64,000 bases of DNA from Streptococcus mitis (GCF_013305725.1 NZ_CP047883.1:62001-126000); one strand, 5' to 3'; shown: positions 27,101 to 34,065, counted from the stretch's first letter. Numbers and translations are program-made. Notes: a model not told the origin generated them from the sequence alone.

Positions 27101-27562
27101 GATAAAGAGCTTCTAGACCTCTTGAAACAAAACGGCACTCAAAGCTATAAAGCCACTATCAAGGTATACGGTGCTAAAGATGGCAAGGCAGACTTGAGCA
27201 ACCTTGTAGCGACTAAAGAATTGACAGTGAACTTGAATGGGTATAAGTCCCTCAATGAGATGAAATCTCAAATGCCAGCTGCTAGCCAAGATAAGATGAT
27301 GCCTAACAAAGAGCAGGACAAAACCATGAATGCTAGCCAGCCTATGCTAACCTCAAGCAAAATGTCTGATGAAGGCAAGATGGCGTCTGCTAACAAGGTG
27401 TCAAGTCCAATGATGGCTGATCACATGAAAGACCAAAAAGACATGCTTCCATATACTGGTGAAGCCCAAACATCAATGGCTACTCTTGGATTCTTTGGAT
27501 TAGCCTTGGCCGGCCTGTTAGGTGGACTCGGTTTGAAAGCTAAAAAAGAAGAAAATGACTAG
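24110..27562 (+). CDS. pavB: PavB-like SSURE-repeat cell-wall adhesin
   Basis: LPXTG surface protein of 1150 residues. The N-terminus has a YSIRK-type signal (TRWSIRRLSVGVASVVVAS) and an Ala/Pro/Glu-rich spacer. Six streptococcal surface repeats (SSURE) of 149 residues follow, each starting TPAEVQKGVADNTKDTVDVP. A Met-rich linker, LPYTG (~1113), a hydrophobic span and a KAKKEEND tail close it. SSURE repeats bind fibronectin and plasminogen in pneumococcal PavB. The gene lies upstream of the RR08/HK08 pair, which controls pavB in pneumococcus. Confidence 0.93.
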   Translation: MKFNPNQRYTRWSIRRLSVGVASVVVASGFFVLVGQPSSARADVVNPTPAQVVPGAASVSEKSDLPAEVLKKAVDVALPSEQSIPTPKASVDTTSSSEKADETAKEPVAAPKEVQAQSDSKKQTEDAVKPVESSASTVAGQDREASEAQPATTPAEVQKGVADNTKDTVDVPASYLDKANFPGPFTAGVNQVIPYEFFAGDGMLTRLILKSSDKAPWSDNGSAKNPALPPVENLGKGLYFYEVDLAGTQGKSDKDLLDLLKQNGTQSYKATIKVYGAKDGKADLSNLVATKDLDVNLNGLTTPAEVQKGVADNTKDTVDVPATYLDKANFPGPFTAGVNQVIPYEFFAGDGMLTRLILKASDKAPWSDNGSAKNPALPPVEKLGKGLYFYEVDLAGTQGKSDKELLDLLKQNGTQSYKATIKVYGAKDGKADLTNLVATKDLDVNLNGLTTPAEVQKGVADNTKDTVDVPATYLDKANFPGPFTAGVNQVIPYEFFAGDGMLTRLILKASDKAPWSDNGSAKNPALPPVEKLGKGLYFYEVDLAGTQGKSDKELLDLLKQNGTQSYKATIKVYGAKDGKADLTNLVATKDLDVNLNGLTTPAEVQKGVADNTKDTVDVPATYLDKANFPGPFTAGVNQVIPYEFFAGDGMLTRLILKASDKAPWSDNGSAKNPALPPVEKLGKGLYFYEVDLAGTQGKSDKELLDLLKQNGTQSYKATIKVYGAKDGKADLTNLVATKDLDVNLNGLTTPAEVQKGVADNTKDTVDVPASYLDKANFPGPFTAGVNQVIPYEFFAGDGMLTRLILKASDKAPWSDNGSAKNPALPPVEKLGKGLYFYEVDLAGTQGKSDKELLDLLKQNGTQSYKATIKVYGAKDGKADLSNLVATKDLDVNLNGLTTPAEVQKGVADNTKDTVDVPATYLDKANFPGPFTAGVNQVIPYEFFAGDGMLTRLILKASDKAPWSDNGSAKNPALPPVEKLGKGLYFYEVDLAGTQGKSDKELLDLLKQNGTQSYKATIKVYGAKDGKADLSNLVATKELTVNLNGYKSLNEMKSQMPAASQDKMMPNKEQDKTMNASQPMLTSSKMSDEGKMASANKVSSPMMADHMKDQKDMLPYTGEAQTSMATLGFFGLALAGLLGGLGLKAKKEEND
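24563..27244 (+). repeat. Six 447-bp tandem SSURE repeats in pavB
   Basis: Units begin near 24563, 25010, 25457, 25904, 26351 and 26798. Protein identity between units is very high; differences are mostly Ala-Thr/Ser-Tyr, Ser/Ala-Ser and Thr/Ser-Asn-Leu swaps, while synonymous differences are scattered. Copy number is expected to vary by recombination. Confidence 0.92.
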
Positions 27563-27685
27563 TCTAGCTACAGACTTTCTATCTAGGATATGAAAAATCT
27601 AGATATCGTTTAGAATGTTCGTAAAGAGATTAAAATAGTGTTATACTATTGTGGTATAGCACTGTTTTTTTCAAAGGAGAGACAG

Positions 27686-28384
27686 ATGGGAAAGACAATT
27701 TTACTCGTTGACGACGAGGTAGAAATCACAGATATTCATCAACGTTATCTGGTTCAGGCAGGATATCAGGTTTTGGTGGCCCATGATGGAGTAGAGGCCT
27801 TAGAAATCTTCAAGCGAAAACCAATTGATTTGATTATTACAGATATCATGATGCCTCGGATGGATGGTTATGATTTGATTAGTGAGGTTCAGTATCAATC
27901 TCCAGATCAGCCTTTTCTCTTTATCACGGCTAAGACCAGTGAGCAGGACAAGATTTACGGCTTAAGCCTGGGGGCAGATGACTTTATCGCCAAGCCCTTT
28001 AGCCCTCGTGAGCTGGTTTTGCGTGTCCACAATATCTTGCGTCGCCTTCATCGTGGAGGTGAGACAGAAGTCGTCAGTCTCGGGGATTTACGGATGAATC
28101 ACGGTAGCCATGAGGTCCAAGTCGGAGATGTGGCGCTTGATTTGACCGTCAAATCCTTCGAACTTCTATGGCTTTTAGCGAGCAATCCAGAGCGGGTTTT
28201 TTCTAAGACAGACCTCTATGAAAAAGTCTGGCAAGAAGACTATGTGGATGACACCAATACCTTGAATGTTCATATTCATGCTCTTCGACAGGAGTTGGCT
28301 AAATATGCCAGCGCAGAAACGCCTGCTATAAAAACTGTCTGGGGTTTGGGCTACAAAATTGAGAAAGCACGAGGTAGTCAATGA
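27686..28384 (+). CDS. rr08: Response regulator RR08 (OmpR/PhoB type)
   Basis: 232-residue regulator with a receiver domain (LLVDDEVEITDIHQ, phospho-Asp in IITDIMMPRMDGYDL, Lys in IAKPFSPREL) and a winged-helix DNA-binding domain (LTVKSFELLWLLASNPERVFSK, DDTNTLNVHIHALRQEL). The start is ATG 27686 after AAAGGAGAGAC; an upstream in-frame start at 27638 lies in the promoter region. It overlaps the kinase gene by 4 bp. In pneumococcus this pair regulates pavB and other surface genes. Confidence 0.92.
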   Translation: MGKTILLVDDEVEITDIHQRYLVQAGYQVLVAHDGVEALEIFKRKPIDLIITDIMMPRMDGYDLISEVQYQSPDQPFLFITAKTSEQDKIYGLSLGADDFIAKPFSPRELVLRVHNILRRLHRGGETEVVSLGDLRMNHGSHEVQVGDVALDLTVKSFELLWLLASNPERVFSKTDLYEKVWQEDYVDDTNTLNVHIHALRQELAKYASAETPAIKTVWGLGYKIEKARGSQ

Positions 28385-29433
28385 AATTAAAAAGTTATAT
28401 TTTAGTAGGGTATATCATTTCAACACTCCTAACGATTATCGTGGTTTTTTGGGCTGTTCAAAAAATGCTGATTGAGAAAAGCGAGATTTACTTTCTGCTT
28501 GGAATGACCATCGTTGCCAGCCTTGTCGGTGCTGGGATTAGTCTCTTTCTCCTATCGCCGGTCTTTACTTCATTGGGCAAACTCAAGGAACATGCCAAGC
28601 GGGTAGCGGACAAGGATTTTCCTTCAAATCTGGAGGTTCAAGGTCCTGTAGAATTTCAACAATTAGGCCAAGCTTTCAATGAAATGTCCCATGATTTGCA
28701 GGCCACCTTTGATTCCTTGGAAGAAAGCGAACGAGAAAAGGGCTTGATGATTGCTCAACTTTCGCATGATATCAAGACTCCCATCACTTCGATCCAAGCG
28801 ACGGTAGAAGGGATTTTGGATGGGGTTATCAAGGAAGGAGAACAGGACCATTATCTAGCAACCATTGGGCGTCAGACGGAAAGACTCAATAAACTGGTTG
28901 AGGAGTTGAATTTTTTGACTCTAAACACAGCTAGAAATCAGGTGGAAACGACCAGCAAAGACAGTATTTTTCTGGACCAGCTCTTGATTGAGTGCATGAG
29001 TGAATTTCAGTTCTTGATTGAGCAGGAGGAGCGAGATGTCCATTTGCAGGTAATTCCAGAGTCTGCCCGGATTGAGGGAGATTATGCCAAACTTTCTCGT
29101 ATCTTGGTGAATCTGGTCAATAATGCTTTTAAATACTCAGCTCCAGGAACCAAGCTGGAAGTGGTAGCTAAGCTGGAAAATAACCAGCTTTCAATCAGTG
29201 TGACTGATGAGGGACAGGGGATTGCCCCAGAGGATTTGGAGAATATTTTCAAACGCCTTTATCGTGTAGAAACTTCGCGTAACATGAAAACAGGTGGTCA
29301 TGGTCTTGGTCTTGCGATTGCGCGTGAATTGGCCCATCAATTGGGTGGGGAAATCATAGTCAGCAGCCAGTACGGCCTAGGAAGCACCTTTACCCTCCTT
29401 CTCAATCTCTCTGGCAGTGAAAATAAAGCTTAA
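28381..29433 (+). CDS. hk08: Sensor histidine kinase HK08
   Basis: 350-residue membrane histidine kinase. Two N-terminal membrane segments (~5-25 and ~35-60) with a very short external loop are followed by a HAMP-like linker, H-box AQLSHDIKTPITSIQ, N-box LVNNAFKYS and G-boxes DEGQGIAP and GGHGLGLAIA. The short loop suggests intramembrane sensing. The start ATG overlaps the regulator stop. Confidence 0.92.
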   Translation: MKLKSYILVGYIISTLLTIIVVFWAVQKMLIEKSEIYFLLGMTIVASLVGAGISLFLLSPVFTSLGKLKEHAKRVADKDFPSNLEVQGPVEFQQLGQAFNEMSHDLQATFDSLEESEREKGLMIAQLSHDIKTPITSIQATVEGILDGVIKEGEQDHYLATIGRQTERLNKLVEELNFLTLNTARNQVETTSKDSIFLDQLLIECMSEFQFLIEQEERDVHLQVIPESARIEGDYAKLSRILVNLVNNAFKYSAPGTKLEVVAKLENNQLSISVTDEGQGIAPEDLENIFKRLYRVETSRNMKTGGHGLGLAIARELAHQLGGEIIVSSQYGLGSTFTLLLNLSGSENKA

Positions 29434-29439
29434 AACCTC

Positions 29440-29468
29440 TTTACAAATCTAGCTATTCATGGTAGAAT
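29440..29468 (+). promoter_or_regulatory. rpsD promoter
   Basis: TTTACA at 29440 and TAGAAT at 29463 with a 17-bp spacer, starting a leader of about 150 nt before rpsD. Confidence 0.65.
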
Positions 29469-29474
29469 GGATTT

Positions 29475-29627
29475 TGTGCGAAATATCAGCAGGAAAGCAT
29501 GAAGCTCGTCAACAGGTGTCTTATGATAAGTAACCTTGGCTGTTTAGGCGAAGGGCATCTGCACGAATCAGGGCTTTCTAAGTGACTATTTCCACCGAAA
29601 TATTATTTATATCAGGAGGACATACAC
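29475..29627 (+). ncRNA. Structured 5' leader of rpsD
   Basis: The stretch between the rpsD promoter and its ribosome site (CAGGAGGACA) is about 150 nt, GC-richer than usual spacers and without an open frame. In Firmicutes rpsD leaders bind free S4 to repress their own translation, so an S4 autoregulatory leader is the likeliest role. I cannot match a known consensus by eye. Confidence 0.45.
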
Positions 29628-30239
29628 ATGTCACGTTATACAGGACCATCTTGGAAACAAGCTCGTCGCCTTGGCCTTTCACTTACAGGTACAGGTAAAG
29701 AATTGGCACGTCGTAACTACGTACCAGGACAACACGGACCAAACAACCGTTCTAAATTGTCAGAATACGGTTTGCAATTGGCTGAAAAACAAAAACTTCG
29801 TTTCACTTACGGTGTAGGTGAAAAACAATTCCGTAACTTGTTCGTACAAGCTACAAAAATCAAAGGCGGAATCCTAGGTTTCAACTTCATGCTTCTTTTG
29901 GAACGTCGTTTGGATAACGTTGTTTACCGTCTTGGTCTTGCGACTACTCGTCGTCAAGCTCGTCAATTCGTAAACCACGGTCACATCCTTGTTGACGGAA
30001 AACGCGTTGATATCCCATCATACCGCGTAACTCCAGGTCAAGTGATCTCAGTTCGTGAAAAATCATTGAAAGTTCCAGCTATCCTTGAAGCAGTAGAAGC
30101 TACTCTTGGACGTCCAGCATTCGTATCATTCGACGCTGAAAAATTGGAAGGTTCATTGACTCGCTTGCCAGAACGCGACGAAATCAACCCAGAAATCAAT
30201 GAAGCACTTGTCGTTGAATTCTACAACAAAATGCTTTAA
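29628..30239 (+). CDS. rpsD: 30S ribosomal protein S4
   Basis: Primary 16S-binding protein and initiator of 30S assembly, 203 residues, the usual Firmicute length. The N-terminus [16 protein letters not shown] and the S4 RNA-binding domain [32 protein letters not shown] are characteristic. Codon use is strongly biased to preferred codons, as in highly expressed genes. Its terminator region forms one end of a foreign-element insertion. Confidence 0.97.
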   Translation: MSRYTGPSWKQARRLGLSLTGTGKELARRNYVPGQHGPNNRSKLSEYGLQLAEKQKLRFTYGVGEKQFRNLFVQATKIKGGILGFNFMLLLERRLDNVVYRLGLATTRRQARQFVNHGHILVDGKRVDIPSYRVTPGQVISVREKSLKVPAILEAVEATLGRPAFVSFDAEKLEGSLTRLPERDEINPEINEALVVEFYNKML

Positions 30240-30256
30240 TTTTAAGATATATCTTA

Positions 30257-30284
30257 CAGAAAGCCTGCAACAGTGGGCTTTTTG
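30257..30284 (+). terminator. rpsD terminator
   Basis: AAAGCC pairs with GGCTTT around a short loop, followed by TTTTTGC. The att-like repeat begins directly after it. Confidence 0.65.
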
Positions 30285-30315
30285 CTTTGTCTTAAAACAT
30301 TGATTTCTGGGTTTG
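30285..30315 (+). repeat. Left attachment-site-like repeat (att)
   Basis: 31 bp beginning CTTTGTCTTAAAAC and ending TTTCTGGGTTTG, repeated at 33825-33855 with a single mismatch. It lies at the rpsD terminator and is followed at once by two TTGTCATCA direct repeats (30313, 30326), like integrase arm sites, and by an integrase remnant. Confidence 0.8.
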
Positions 30316-30334
30316 TCATCATTTTTGTCATCAC

Positions 30335-30603
30335 TTATAACGAACTCACAGCTTTCTCATAAAATGAGACGGCTGTTTTTGCTTTTTCTTTGGAGAGATG
30401 ACTGTAAGTGTCCATAGTCATAGCTAGTGTAGAATGACCTAGACGGTGTTGTAATTCTTTATATGGTATTCCAGAGTTTAGCAAAAGACTAGCGTGTGTG
30501 TGTCTAAAACCGTGGAATCCAATATTAGGTACACCAGCATGTTTGAAACGTGTGTTTAAACGAGTTGATAGTGTTTTATTGTTTGGGTATTGAGGAAATA
30601 AGA
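30335..30603 (-). pseudogene. Tyrosine recombinase (integrase), C-terminal remnant
   Basis: On the minus strand about 89 codons remain, ending in a normal stop at 30335. They contain the catalytic core: HGFRHTHASLLL, QHRLGHSTLAMT and the Tyr in MDTYSHLS. The N-terminal three quarters are missing, so it is inactive. Such integrases drive phage or ICE insertion, and this remnant sits right beside the left att-like repeat. Confidence 0.85.
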
Positions 30604-30785
30604 GAAGTTTAAAAGTCTATCATTTTAAATTTGATGCTTACAAAATGATAAGCAGATAAGCAAAGCAATAACTTGCCTTAGTTGCTCGTAGAATGACAAG
30701 GAGATAGGAGAGATAAAACTCTTCTTAATTGCTTATTTAGTGGTATGAGAGTAGTCTTGAAGTAAGAGTGAACCAAGAGAAAATA

Positions 30786-30910
30786 AAAAAGCACTTAGAA
30801 TAATCTAAGCGCTCAAGAGTAGTGGACGGTGTGCCTGTCCCGTCATCTCATACTATGAAGTTGCGTAGCGACACTATCATTTCTACCTCACTTCTCTTTA
30901 AACTAATTAT
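30786..30910 (-). ncRNA. Possible small transcript inside the integrated remnant
   Basis: On the minus strand a TATAGTATAAT box near 30915 is followed by about 100 nt and ends in a clear terminator (AGCGCTTAGA-TTAT-TCTAAGTGCT then TTTTTT at 30813-30786). Only a 10-codon frame is present. It could be a small RNA or a deletion scar. The rest of 30604-31083 shows only decayed frames, such as a 34-codon one from GTG 30929. Confidence 0.35.
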
Positions 30911-31083
30911 ACTATAAGGAATACCAGCGTGACCACTAACCAAGTAGAAAAGAAACTAAAAAGCATTAAAAATTTTGATAAAGCAATTCAGAGACTAGAC
31001 TTAGACTTGAAGATAAGTGATTGTATGATGTAGGACGTGAGATATTCGCAAGACGATTTATAGATAGATTAAAGCTATTTCAG

Positions 31084-31296
31084 TTATATGAGGTACTGGT
31101 CAATTTTATCAGTAATTTCAACTTTCTTGATTTCATCTTCAAAGAGTTTAATCCATCTGGTTCCAGAATTAACGGATAATCCATCAAGTTCTTCATCATA
31201 GACATCTTTGTCTTCGTAAAGAGCTACGCCTTCAAATATTTGGCCATCAATATCGGTGATTCTGACAACCTTGTTATTAAATTCTATAAGTTCCAA
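31084..31296 (-). CDS. Small acidic hypothetical protein
   Basis: 70 residues, acidic (many Asp/Glu), beginning MELIEFNNKVVRITDIDGQIFEG, suggestive of a small beta-barrel. The start is TTG 31296, with AAAGGAGAGAC upstream. It is the last of three small minus-strand genes in the integrated remnant; the other two are CPCC-type proteins often found among orphan immunity genes. Function unknown. Confidence 0.65.
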   Translation of the reverse strand: MELIEFNNKVVRITDIDGQIFEGVALYEDKDVYDEELDGLSVNSGTRWIKLFEDEIKKVEITDKIDQYLI

Positions 31297-31326
31297 CAGT
31301 CTCTCCTTTAATGCTACTATAGTCTG

Positions 31327-31536
31327 TTATATTATTGGAATTCCTTTAACATAAGCTTCTTTGGCTTCTGCAAGTGTCATTTCATTAGGACCACCATCTA
31401 TATTAGTTTCTCCTGTATTTTGCCACTGACAAACGTCACAGATATCATACACTGCTGTAACAGTACCACATACTGGACAATGGACATATTCGCTGCCGTT
31501 AATGATGATTAAATTCTTTTTTCCAGTCTTATTCAT
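31327..31536 (-). CDS. CPCC-family cysteine-rich protein
   Basis: 69-residue protein with a metal-binding-type Cys set: CPVCGT and CDVCQW, then GETNIDGGPNEMTLAEAKEAY. This is the Cys_rich_CPCC domain, frequently encoded next to polymorphic toxins or immunity genes. It is a paralogue of the N-terminal part of the neighbour upstream, with almost the same GGPN-TLAEAKEAY ending. The start is ATG 31536 with GGGAGTAACC upstream. Confidence 0.8.
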   Translation of the reverse strand: MNKTGKKNLIIINGSEYVHCPVCGTVTAVYDICDVCQWQNTGETNIDGGPNEMTLAEAKEAYVKGIPII

Positions 31537-31577
31537 TTAAGGTTACTCCCAACACTATACAAATATATTAGCTATTT

Positions 31578-31937
31578 CTATACACTTACTTTTTCAATAT
31601 CATTGATTGTAATTGTAATGCTATCCCAGTCTTTCGGGGAATCTCCTATGTCAGCAATAAAAGTATCTTCACTTAACTTTTCGACAATTGTCGCCGTTTG
31701 ACCGTTTTTTAACAACACTGTATCAAATTCTCGAATTTTTACGATTTTTCTCCTTGCGTAAGCTTCTTTGGCTTCGGCGAGAGTGATCTTATTCGGGCCA
31801 CCGTCTATATTTATAATACCTGTATTTTGCCAACGACAGACGTCACAGATATCATAGTCCATAACTTCAGTTCCGCAAACAGGGCAATTTAACCATAAAT
31901 ATCCATCAATTACCCAAGTCTTTTTTGATCTATCCAT
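31578..31937 (-). CDS. CPCC domain-DUF4926 domain protein
   Basis: 119 residues from ATG 31937, chosen because GGAGGGATTT lies just upstream; a longer frame exists but lacks a ribosome site. Residues 1-~65 form a CPCC cysteine-rich domain (CPVCGTEVMDYDICDVCRW). Residues ~70-119 (IREFDTVLLKNGQTATIVEKL) look like DUF4926, an immunity-protein-like domain. Fusion of two immunity-type domains beside a stand-alone CPCC paralogue suggests recombination within an immunity array. Confidence 0.75.
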   Translation of the reverse strand: MDRSKKTWVIDGYLWLNCPVCGTEVMDYDICDVCRWQNTGIINIDGGPNKITLAEAKEAYARRKIVKIREFDTVLLKNGQTATIVEKLSEDTFIADIGDSPKDWDSITITINDIEKVSV

Positions 31938-32130
31938 ATAAATCCCTCCTCCATAAACTCGCCAAACCAGTCTTTTTGGTGAACCGTGAGTATCAACCCG
32001 CCTTTCCATCATTATACTGCAAACCGAGGGGGATTACTAATAATTTAGTGTGTTTTCTAGATGTGGTATGATAGTATTATTAGGTAATAAAAAAAGGACG
32101 TTTGACCGTGCTAGTTTCTTGCCTGCTGAA

Positions 32131-32186
32131 CTCAAGCACAGCCTGCGGCTAGCTTCCTAGTTTGCATTTTGATTTTCATTGAGTAT
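32131..32186. repeat. Partial BOX element (boxC end only)
   Basis: The end GCCTGCGGCTAGCTTCCTAG to TTTTCATTGAGTAT is present without boxA. The rest of the 320-bp gap between the divergent gene sets (32013-32330) shows no gene. Confidence 0.75.
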
Positions 32187-32330
32187 AAGAAATCAAATCA
32201 TGAAAATTAAAGAGACAGTAAAGGATACTTACCATTTTCTAAAAAGCTATTGTAATGGTATCTTGTGGATTGAATATTAGGATAGGAAAGTTTATAATGA
32301 AGTTAAAGTAAAGGAGGTTTCGTTCTAGAT

Positions 32331-32519
32331 ATGATGATACCACCAAGCAAAGAGCTGTTGATTTTTTATAATCAAATTCATGAGTGGGTTGACCAAGTTT
32401 ATCCAGACCAAGATAAACCTACTGTATCATTTAAGAAAGACACTCCACAATCTATTTTAGATTTATTTGATAGTATTAAATCTAAAATAGGTTTTGATTA
32501 CCAAGAACATAAGTATTAA
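32331..32519 (+). CDS. Hypothetical protein, 62 residues
   Basis: Short frame with a strong AAAGGAGG ribosome site about 14 nt before ATG. Sequence: MMIPPSKELLIFYNQIHEWV at the start, then a mixed charged helix region. No family recognised. It begins a run of five small plus-strand genes inside the integrated remnant, likely immunity or accessory genes. Confidence 0.6.
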   Translation: MMIPPSKELLIFYNQIHEWVDQVYPDQDKPTVSFKKDTPQSILDLFDSIKSKIGFDYQEHKY

Positions 32520-32529
32520 AATAATAATT

Positions 32530-32799
32530 ATGGATAAGTTAAACACGAAAAATAAGATAATTGATGTTTATAAAATAGCGCATCGTCTTGTTTCTATTAC
32601 TGTTGAGAATCCTGATTTTTCAAATTTGAAAATCAATCATTTTGTGAGAATTGGAGAAAAAGAGTATAGGGTGCATAGTGTCCCTATGATTCATTCAATT
32701 CCATTTAGTTTAGATACTTTTACAATTGACTACACAGAGGACGACTTGATGAATAAAGTGGCGGTATTTACGCATAGGGAAGTATTTAAAGATGATTAA
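32530..32799 (+). CDS. Hypothetical protein, 89 residues
   Basis: Starts at ATG 32530 (an upstream in-frame ATG at 32494 overlaps the previous gene). The protein is mixed alpha/beta (for example VRIGEKEYRVHSVPMIHSIP) with no known motif. It overlaps the next gene by 8 bp, so the two are probably co-translated. Confidence 0.6.
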   Translation: MDKLNTKNKIIDVYKIAHRLVSITVENPDFSNLKINHFVRIGEKEYRVHSVPMIHSIPFSLDTFTIDYTEDDLMNKVAVFTHREVFKDD

Positions 32800-33061
32800 A
32801 ATTTCAATCAGTTTGTTGCTAGATGCGATTGAAGATAACATCAACGACGAAGAACTTCAATCTATCGATTTCGAGAGTCATATTAGAAAAATTACAAAAG
32901 AATTCCAGGGAGAAAATGGTGAATTATTAGTAAAAGAAGAAGCGTTTGAAACACTCCCTTTGGACAGAGATAAAAAGGATAAAATCATTGAGCAAATAAA
33001 ACAGAATAGTCAAAATGTTTTCGAAGACGATTTCGATACCTTGTTGCAATTATATTTTTGA
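32792..33061 (+). CDS. Hypothetical acidic protein, 89 residues
   Basis: Begins inside the preceding gene. Strongly acidic (MIKISISLLLDAIEDNIND, later FEDDFDTLLQLYF), as is common for immunity proteins, but no family is recognised. Confidence 0.6.
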   Translation: MIKISISLLLDAIEDNINDEELQSIDFESHIRKITKEFQGENGELLVKEEAFETLPLDRDKKDKIIEQIKQNSQNVFEDDFDTLLQLYF

Positions 33062-33105
33062 GAGTCAAGAATAATTCCAGTGCCTTATTTTACACTAAAT
33101 AGAAA

Positions 33106-33348
33106 ATGATAAAGATTGATAAACAAATTATTACGATGTACAAAATAGAAGATGGAACCTCTAAGAGGCAGTATTCTATTGTGAGTGGAGGTTGTAAAGG
33201 TATTGCAACTATCGATAAAACTACTTTGGAATATAGCTATGTTGGAGATGATCTAGGACAATTCGCTTCGTTTGTAAAAGATACTTTAAGTAAAAGTATT
33301 AAGTTAGGAAAAGAATTGCCAGATAAGTTTTTGTATGGCTTTGGATAA
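33106..33348 (+). CDS. Hypothetical protein, 80 residues
   Basis: Short alpha/beta protein (MIKIDKQIITMYKIEDGTSK) with a weak ribosome site. It ends DKFLYGFG. No motif recognised. Part of the small-gene cluster. Confidence 0.55.
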   Translation: MIKIDKQIITMYKIEDGTSKRQYSIVSGGCKGIATIDKTTLEYSYVGDDLGQFASFVKDTLSKSIKLGKELPDKFLYGFG

Positions 33349-33386
33349 GTTGTGGAATATCTTATATAGGAGAATCAAGATATATT

Positions 33387-33614
33387 ATGGCGATATTTGA
33401 TGATTTACGAGTATTGTATGACAATGTTTGGGACGCTTCTTTTGATTATAAGGGTCAAGTATGTGGTATTTTTCCTAATTCTGTTTATGACATTGTAGTC
33501 GTACTTGGAGATAATGAATATAAAGTGGTATCTTTTGATGAGTTAATTTCTTTACAGATAAACGGGAAAACTTTGCTGGAAATCATGAGTGAGGTTGAAG
33601 TGCAATATGGTTGA
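33387..33614 (+). CDS. Hypothetical protein, 75 residues
   Basis: Preceded by TAGGAGAATC. The protein MAIFDDLRVLYDNVWDASFD looks like a small beta-rich domain with a C-terminal helix. No named family; probably an orphan immunity-like gene by context. Confidence 0.6.
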   Translation: MAIFDDLRVLYDNVWDASFDYKGQVCGIFPNSVYDIVVVLGDNEYKVVSFDELISLQINGKTLLEIMSEVEVQYG

Positions 33615-33658
33615 AGGACACTAGAGAAAAAGATAGACAATAAATTCAGATGCACAGA

Positions 33659-33686
33659 TTGAAAATTGAGAAAAAAGTGCTATAAT
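33659..33686 (+). promoter_or_regulatory. Promoter of a small RNA candidate
   Basis: TTGAAA at 33659 and TATAAT at 33681 with a 16-bp spacer, followed by the folded region at 33692-33825, which has no open frame. Confidence 0.7.
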
Positions 33687-33691
33687 GAAGA

Positions 33692-33825
33692 TATGAAGGA
33701 TAGAGGTTGAGAATCTGTCACCAACGCGCCACTTATAAGTGGGTCGAGAAATGCAGGAGCCCCGACAGTCCTGCCTATCCTTGCAAGTCAATCAGCCCTT
33801 AGCTATGAATCTAGGGGCTTTTTTC
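33692..33825 (+). ncRNA. Structured small RNA candidate at the right end of the integrated remnant
   Basis: Between a good promoter and a terminator lies a compact fold. An outer stem AAGGATAG (33696) pairs with CTATCCTT (33775). Inside are CCACTTATAAGTGG (33729-33742) and GCAGGA/TCCTGC (33753, 33769). It ends with AGCCCTTAG/CTAGGGGCT and a T run. It matches no RNA class I can name: tmRNA, SRP RNA, T-box and 6S were considered and lack their hallmarks. The terminator runs into the att-like repeat. Confidence 0.6.
33793..33825 (+). terminator. Terminator of the small RNA candidate
   Basis: AGCCCTTAG pairs with CTAGGGGCT (one mismatch), followed by TTTTTT. Confidence 0.75.
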
Positions 33826-33855
33826 TTTGTCTTAAAACGTTGATTTCTGGGTTTG
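33825..33855 (+). repeat. Right attachment-site-like repeat (att)
   Basis: 31 bp identical to 30285-30315 except one base (AAAACGT against AAAACAT). It marks the probable right boundary of a 3.5-kb integrated remnant next to rpsD. Confidence 0.8.
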
Positions 33856-33972
33856 CTTAGAGATTTGCTAGTAAGATTATTTGCGTATCTAAGTCTATCT
33901 ATTCCAATAATTAAGTGATGTTGATGATATAATGTTTTGGCCCCCTCACTTTAAGGAAGGGAGGTGTTATGT

Positions 33973-34065
33973 ATGCTAGAGTTACTTTCCCTTTTTCTAG
34001 CTCCGTTACTTGTTAACGTACTATCTGAGCTTTTCAAGCTATGGATAAAGAGACGTAGCAAGTAG
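33973..34065 (+). CDS. Fst-family type I toxin peptide, module 1
   Basis: 30-residue hydrophobic peptide starting MLELLSLFLAPLLVN and ending KLWIKRRSK. It has the Fst/Ldr pattern: a membrane helix with an AP motif, a Trp near the end and a basic tail. AAGGGAGGTGTT is the ribosome site. The toxin inserts in the membrane when made in excess. A convergent antisense RNA promoter and a shared bidirectional terminator lie downstream, the standard arrangement. Confidence 0.85.
   Translation: MLELLSLFLAPLLVNVLSELFKLWIKRRSK

Noticed and set aside
24563-27244. Regular repeats that might suggest a CRISPR array
   Set aside because: Unit size is 447 bp, all coding, with no spacers; they are SSURE protein repeats. 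No CRISPR array or cas gene is in the window.
33692-33825. tmRNA, SRP RNA, 6S RNA or T-box identity for the folded RNA
   Set aside because: Length and hallmark motifs (GGAAGG tetraloop region, tag frame, T-box sequence) are absent.
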